Positions 61,401 to 64,000 of a stretch of 64,000 nucleotides of DNA are shown piece by piece (the stretch's first letter is position 1; the number at the start of each line of letters is the position of its first letter). Both the position numbers and the translations under genes were made by a program. The notes under the pieces are model-generated. The model was not told the origin of the DNA and did not search any database. It worked only from the letters and a program-made list of their open reading frames with translations. The DNA lies in assembly GCF_954871325.1 (NCBI RefSeq), contig NC_088775.1, positions 26,947,561 through 27,011,560 on the forward strand, written 5' to 3'. This DNA comes from Gordionus sp. m RMFG-2023 (taxonomy: Eukaryota; Nematomorpha; Gordioida; Chordodea; Parachordodidae).

Positions 61401-62062
61401 TAAAATTAGTTTACTTTAAAGGAATTGATATTGTAAAAAAATATAGTTTATTTTCTATACATCCAAAGTATAATCGTAGTTCTTATCACAAGTGTTGAAT
61501 TTGCGGCTAACGATAAAATATCTGTCATTACCTTGGCTGAGAACTCTTTCTAGAATATAATTTTGATGAAAATCTTCTTTTAGATATCCGTTTGAGTCCA
61601 CATGAGAGTCCTAACATATATTATAGTGTGTATATATATATATTATTTTAAACCGATTCAATAATAAAATATAATTAATTAAAAAAAATAGCGAAATTAC
61701 TATGGCAATAAATCCTTTTTGGTCTTCGGTTGTCCTATATATTTGATTATTAATCTAAAAATAATTTAAATATTCGTTATTTCTTTAAATTCATTTTTCA
61801 TCTTTTATAATTATATATTATAAACTTTCATTCTGCCGTCTTCGATTTGATTAAATGGCGTGAAAATGCATAAATCAGATCCTATCAGATTTCCGTAATC
61901 AGAGAAGCCGAACGCTACCCAAGATGCACTCGCAGTCATGTTTCTGACTCGATATATTATGTAAATAGTCTCGCTAGTATAGTTTACCTTCCAAAAAATT
62001 TTGAATTTGTTTTCTGAATCCAGCATGAGGGAATAGGGATACTTTAAATTTTCCGATTCCAT
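55466..62062 (-). CDS. DBH: Dopamine/tyramine beta-hydroxylase-like copper monooxygenase
   Basis: Hydroxylates the beta carbon of a phenethylamine (dopamine to noradrenaline, or tyramine to octopamine in protostomes) in secretory vesicles. Twelve minus-strand exons: 62062-61826, 61754-61701, 61610-61461, 61215-60997, 60893-60807, 60572-60393, 59326-59224, 58533-58376, 57921-57739, 57676-57617, 56437-56316, 55652-55466. All internal borders are GT-AG and all phases fit, giving 579 residues (human DBH ~617). The DOMON part has LDSENKFKIFWKVNY and FGFSDYGNLIGSDL. The copper ligands are all present: VVHHLMLFHC, LEAHFNNP, HTHLLGKK and the Met of DEMC. RDNHYSPHAQEIRLL and GGSDQSLYV favour DBH/TBH over MOXD1. 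The signal/anchor exon was not found; the ATG at 62062 directly follows an AG, so the true start is probably upstream. Cysteines at TTYWK and EGPSD are missing. Confidence 0.94.
57013..57175. mobile_element. Small MITE, AGATGGCAGAAAGGTTTGG family, copy 4, in a DBH intron
   Basis: Inverted AAAAACGGCCGATTATGATT and AATCAGGCCGTT ends enclose inverted CCAAAATAATATTATGT / ACATAATATTATTTTGG and the core CATAGATGGCAGAAAGGTTT (57079-57103). It lies in the 1.18 kb intron between exons 57676-57617 and 56437-56316. Confidence 0.75.
58894..59083. mobile_element. ~190-base repeat of the GATTGTAAAGGCTAGTGA family, in a DBH intron
   Basis: Left end AGCGTCTCTAGAGGAAGTAC and right end CCCCTGAGATTGTAAAGGCT AGTGACGCC, in two parts, contain short inverted GGCGTC/CTAG elements. 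The same right-hand block recurs at 6583-6614, 7371-7402 and, inverted, 3175-3200. Non-coding. Confidence 0.6.
59352..59740. mobile_element. ~390-base MITE with ~80-base inverted ends, in a DBH intron
   Basis: ATATATGATAGCGTCAATGT with the following TTTAAATCATTTTTTGAGC block (59352-59420) recurs inverted at 59672-59740. TA-rich flanks would suit a Tc1/mariner-type insertion at TA, but the AT-rich setting prevents proof. It lies in the 1.07 kb intron between exons 60572-60393 and 59326-59224. Confidence 0.7.
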
Positions 62063-63370
62063 CTGGCTAGCTTATATATATATATTTTGTTAATTAAATT
62101 TAGTGCTATGGTTAAAATCGCATTAATATAAAACTGCAATAATTTAATACAAATTTTTTTTAGTTTGTTTATATACATGATATATCACGCTAAAAATAAC
62201 GGAATAAATTTGATGAATGACTATATAGACATAGTTAAAAATTAAAGTGGTCGCTACAATCGATAGATGGTTACAAATATTTTATATCCGTAAAACAGAT
62301 GGATAGAGGTTTAGAACGAGGAATGAAAGAAAAGGTACGCTCGAATGGAATAAAATTTGATCATATAAGCTGAGTCATAATATGCAACTAAAATAGATCT
62401 TCAAAGAGGTTATTATAGAAATCGGCGATATAGTGCCATGTTGACAGAGAAAATATGGTTACAATGTAAATGTTAAGTTAGACACCAAATGTTAACTGCA
62501 AATGCTATATCCGCAATAATAAGATATTATGGCTCTTAAAAATTTTAATAAGGACGAAGTTATTGATGACCGGACAAACGGTCCAGATATAAGAAAGACT
62601 AGGGTTAGTCGGCACAATTTTTAAATAAAGATCGAATAAGATCTTGCAAAATACCAATTAAACACTTACTGTTATATTTTTTAAATATTTAATAATATTT
62701 TTTCCAAGAAAGGTTTAGTAAAAGTGATTTTTTAAACCTAGTAGCCCTAAACAAGTGATTAGATGGATCATCGATGGAGCTATTCGAATCTAGTGGTTTA
62801 TCAGGCTTCCTATGAGACACAAAAAAATTTCTTTATTCATATATGTTTTATTTATATAATATTATTTACAATTATAACAAATAAAATAACAATCTTTTTT
62901 TGGCACAGATAAGCCCAACCTTTACATACTCTGCATCGAATCCAATCTTCAAAATTATGAAAATTTTATAGTTCTATTTATATATAATACAAACATCTTT
63001 TATTAATATTTTAACAATATGTTTTTTTGATTATTTACTCCTGTTTAATTGAAGTTGCTTTTTGAATGGGGTGGAGGTAAAAATCTCAGCTATAATTTTT
63101 TAATACCTTTTAAACAGATAAACCATAAAAAGTTTTATTTCATTGTAATAACTTGGGAATATATTGTATTATTATATTCGTCAATTAGATATGGTTATAA
63201 TGAATATATATAATATTTATGATTAAAATAATATTGGATGAGGTTAACTACTAAAAACCCATAGCATCAATTATAATTATAATTTTCTCAATTGATTCCA
63301 TATGATTAACAACCTTGTGGATGTATATATTAAAGATTGAATAAACCTGTGCATTATAGTTTAGTATAAA
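62063..63370. other. Upstream flank of the DBH-like gene
   Basis: AT-rich. The missing first exon(s) with a signal or anchor peptide would be expected here or beyond the window. A hydrophobic minus-strand phrase at about 62069-62138 (following TTATTGCAG) is out of frame with the 62062 exon, so I did not include it. The somewhat less AT-rich stretch at 62220-62640 holds no recognised gene. Confidence 0.4.
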
Positions 63371-64000
63371 CGGATTAGTTTATTGGCGAAGTCGACAGGA
63401 TTCTATTATTCTTAATAAACAAAGTTTATTAATTGTTAAAAATTATGCCTCAAGCCAAAACCAATACTGTCATAAATATAGATAAGATCAAAAAATTCCT
63501 GGTAAATTGGTCGATAGAGCGTTGGTTTCAGTTATAAGATGCAACAATGAGATTAGAAAAACTAGACGCCGACCGAGCAGGAGAATAAGGACCTGTTTAT
63601 GATGAGTTTGGGCGCAGAGGGCATTGACATTCTTGAAAAATATTTATCTCCTGAAACCATTCTAACGACTAAATTTGATAAGCTAAGAAGTATTTCACTA
63701 CAAATTTTTAAACAGAATAAACCCATTTTTGGTAGTCGAAGGTTAATTAGGAACAACAATGAACCATTTATAGAGTTTACCATTAAAATCAAAGTAACTG
63801 CGAAAACGTGTTGTTTTACGCCGACAGAAGTTTTAAGAGATCAATTGTTTGCAGATATAGACCTGCAAGGCCTCGAAATTGATTTTAGGGCTAAATATCC
63901 ATTAGCATTGGATGTGAACAAAAAACCTTACGTTTGTGCTGAATATGGCCATGGCAACGAAAAGAGCTCAGAACAAAATGGCAATTAAGAAAGACCTTAT
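63370..64000 (+). mobile_element. Fossil Ty3/gypsy retrotransposon, 5' part (broken)
   Basis: A leader-like TTATTGGCGAAGTCGACAGG at about 63378-63397 resembles the junction between a 5' LTR and the primer-binding region in invertebrate Ty3/gypsy elements. Downstream sequence to 63988 resembles the gag region of K02A2.6-like elements, including the TAKTCCFTPTEVLRDQLFADI stretch in two blocks (AKTCCF; EVLRDQLFADI). The element is truncated by the window edge and appears broken in at least a few places. The LTR proper is not delimited. It looks younger than the fossil at 15.5-17.5 kb. Confidence 0.65.

Noticed and set aside
55466-62062. MOXD1 instead of DBH/TBH
   Set aside because: MOXD1 was considered first, but GFNRAQLLKS, RDNHYSPHAQEIRLL, GGSDQSLYV and CRSSIS match DBH/TBH more closely by recall; a phylogeny would settle it.

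Overview
The window is AT-rich nuclear DNA from an animal, most likely an invertebrate. The evidence is a multi-exon copper monooxygenase of the dopamine/tyramine beta-hydroxylase type, a five-exon 6-phosphogluconolactonase gene with GT-AG introns of only 39-47 bases, and an invertebrate-style mix of hAT, OTU-carrying MULE, non-LTR and Ty3-type elements. I cannot name the species. There is no sign of bacterial gene organisation.

Layout. 1-1.7 kb: a foldback element with near-perfect arms of about 0.66 kb. 4.0-5.4 kb: a 5'-truncated LINE on the minus strand. 5.4-9.6 kb: repeats only, including a ~110-base minisatellite. 9.63-15.45 kb: a whole-length Mutator-like transposon (MULE) with long terminal inverted repeats, a 9-base target duplication, an OTU-type cysteine protease domain and a DDE transposase. 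15.5-17.5 kb: a decayed Ty3/gypsy fossil. 17.5-24.6 kb: non-coding, repeats and a polypurine tract. 24.66-28.88 kb: two hAT transposons almost back to back. 28.95-29.84 kb: the intact PGLS gene, whose ATG lies only about 60 bases beyond the second hAT. 30-34.8 kb: minisatellite, MITEs and a LINE tail. 34.84-37.53 kb: a further hAT on the minus strand. 38-42.9 kb: a second LINE tail and a MITE. 42.9-43.84 kb: a two-exon gene of unknown function. 44-49 kb: repeats and hAT scraps. 49.62-54.09 kb: one hAT with another hAT nested inside it. 55.47-62.06 kb: the DBH/TBH-like gene on the minus strand in at least 12 exons, with three MITEs in its introns. 63.4-64 kb: the start of a Ty3/gypsy fossil that runs off the window.

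The two recognised host genes are unrelated in function: the pentose phosphate pathway for PGLS and beta-hydroxylation of phenethylamine transmitters for DBH/TBH. Nothing suggests a gene cluster. Most of the remaining sequence is transposon-derived, and several insertions can be delimited to the base by their target-site duplications. I found no clearly new biological system. The best candidates for a closer look are the delimited OTU-MULE, the foldback palindrome, the paired loss of a disulphide in the DBH-like enzyme, and the uncharacterised gene at 42.9 kb. All exon models and family calls come from reading the sequence by eye; no database search was run.
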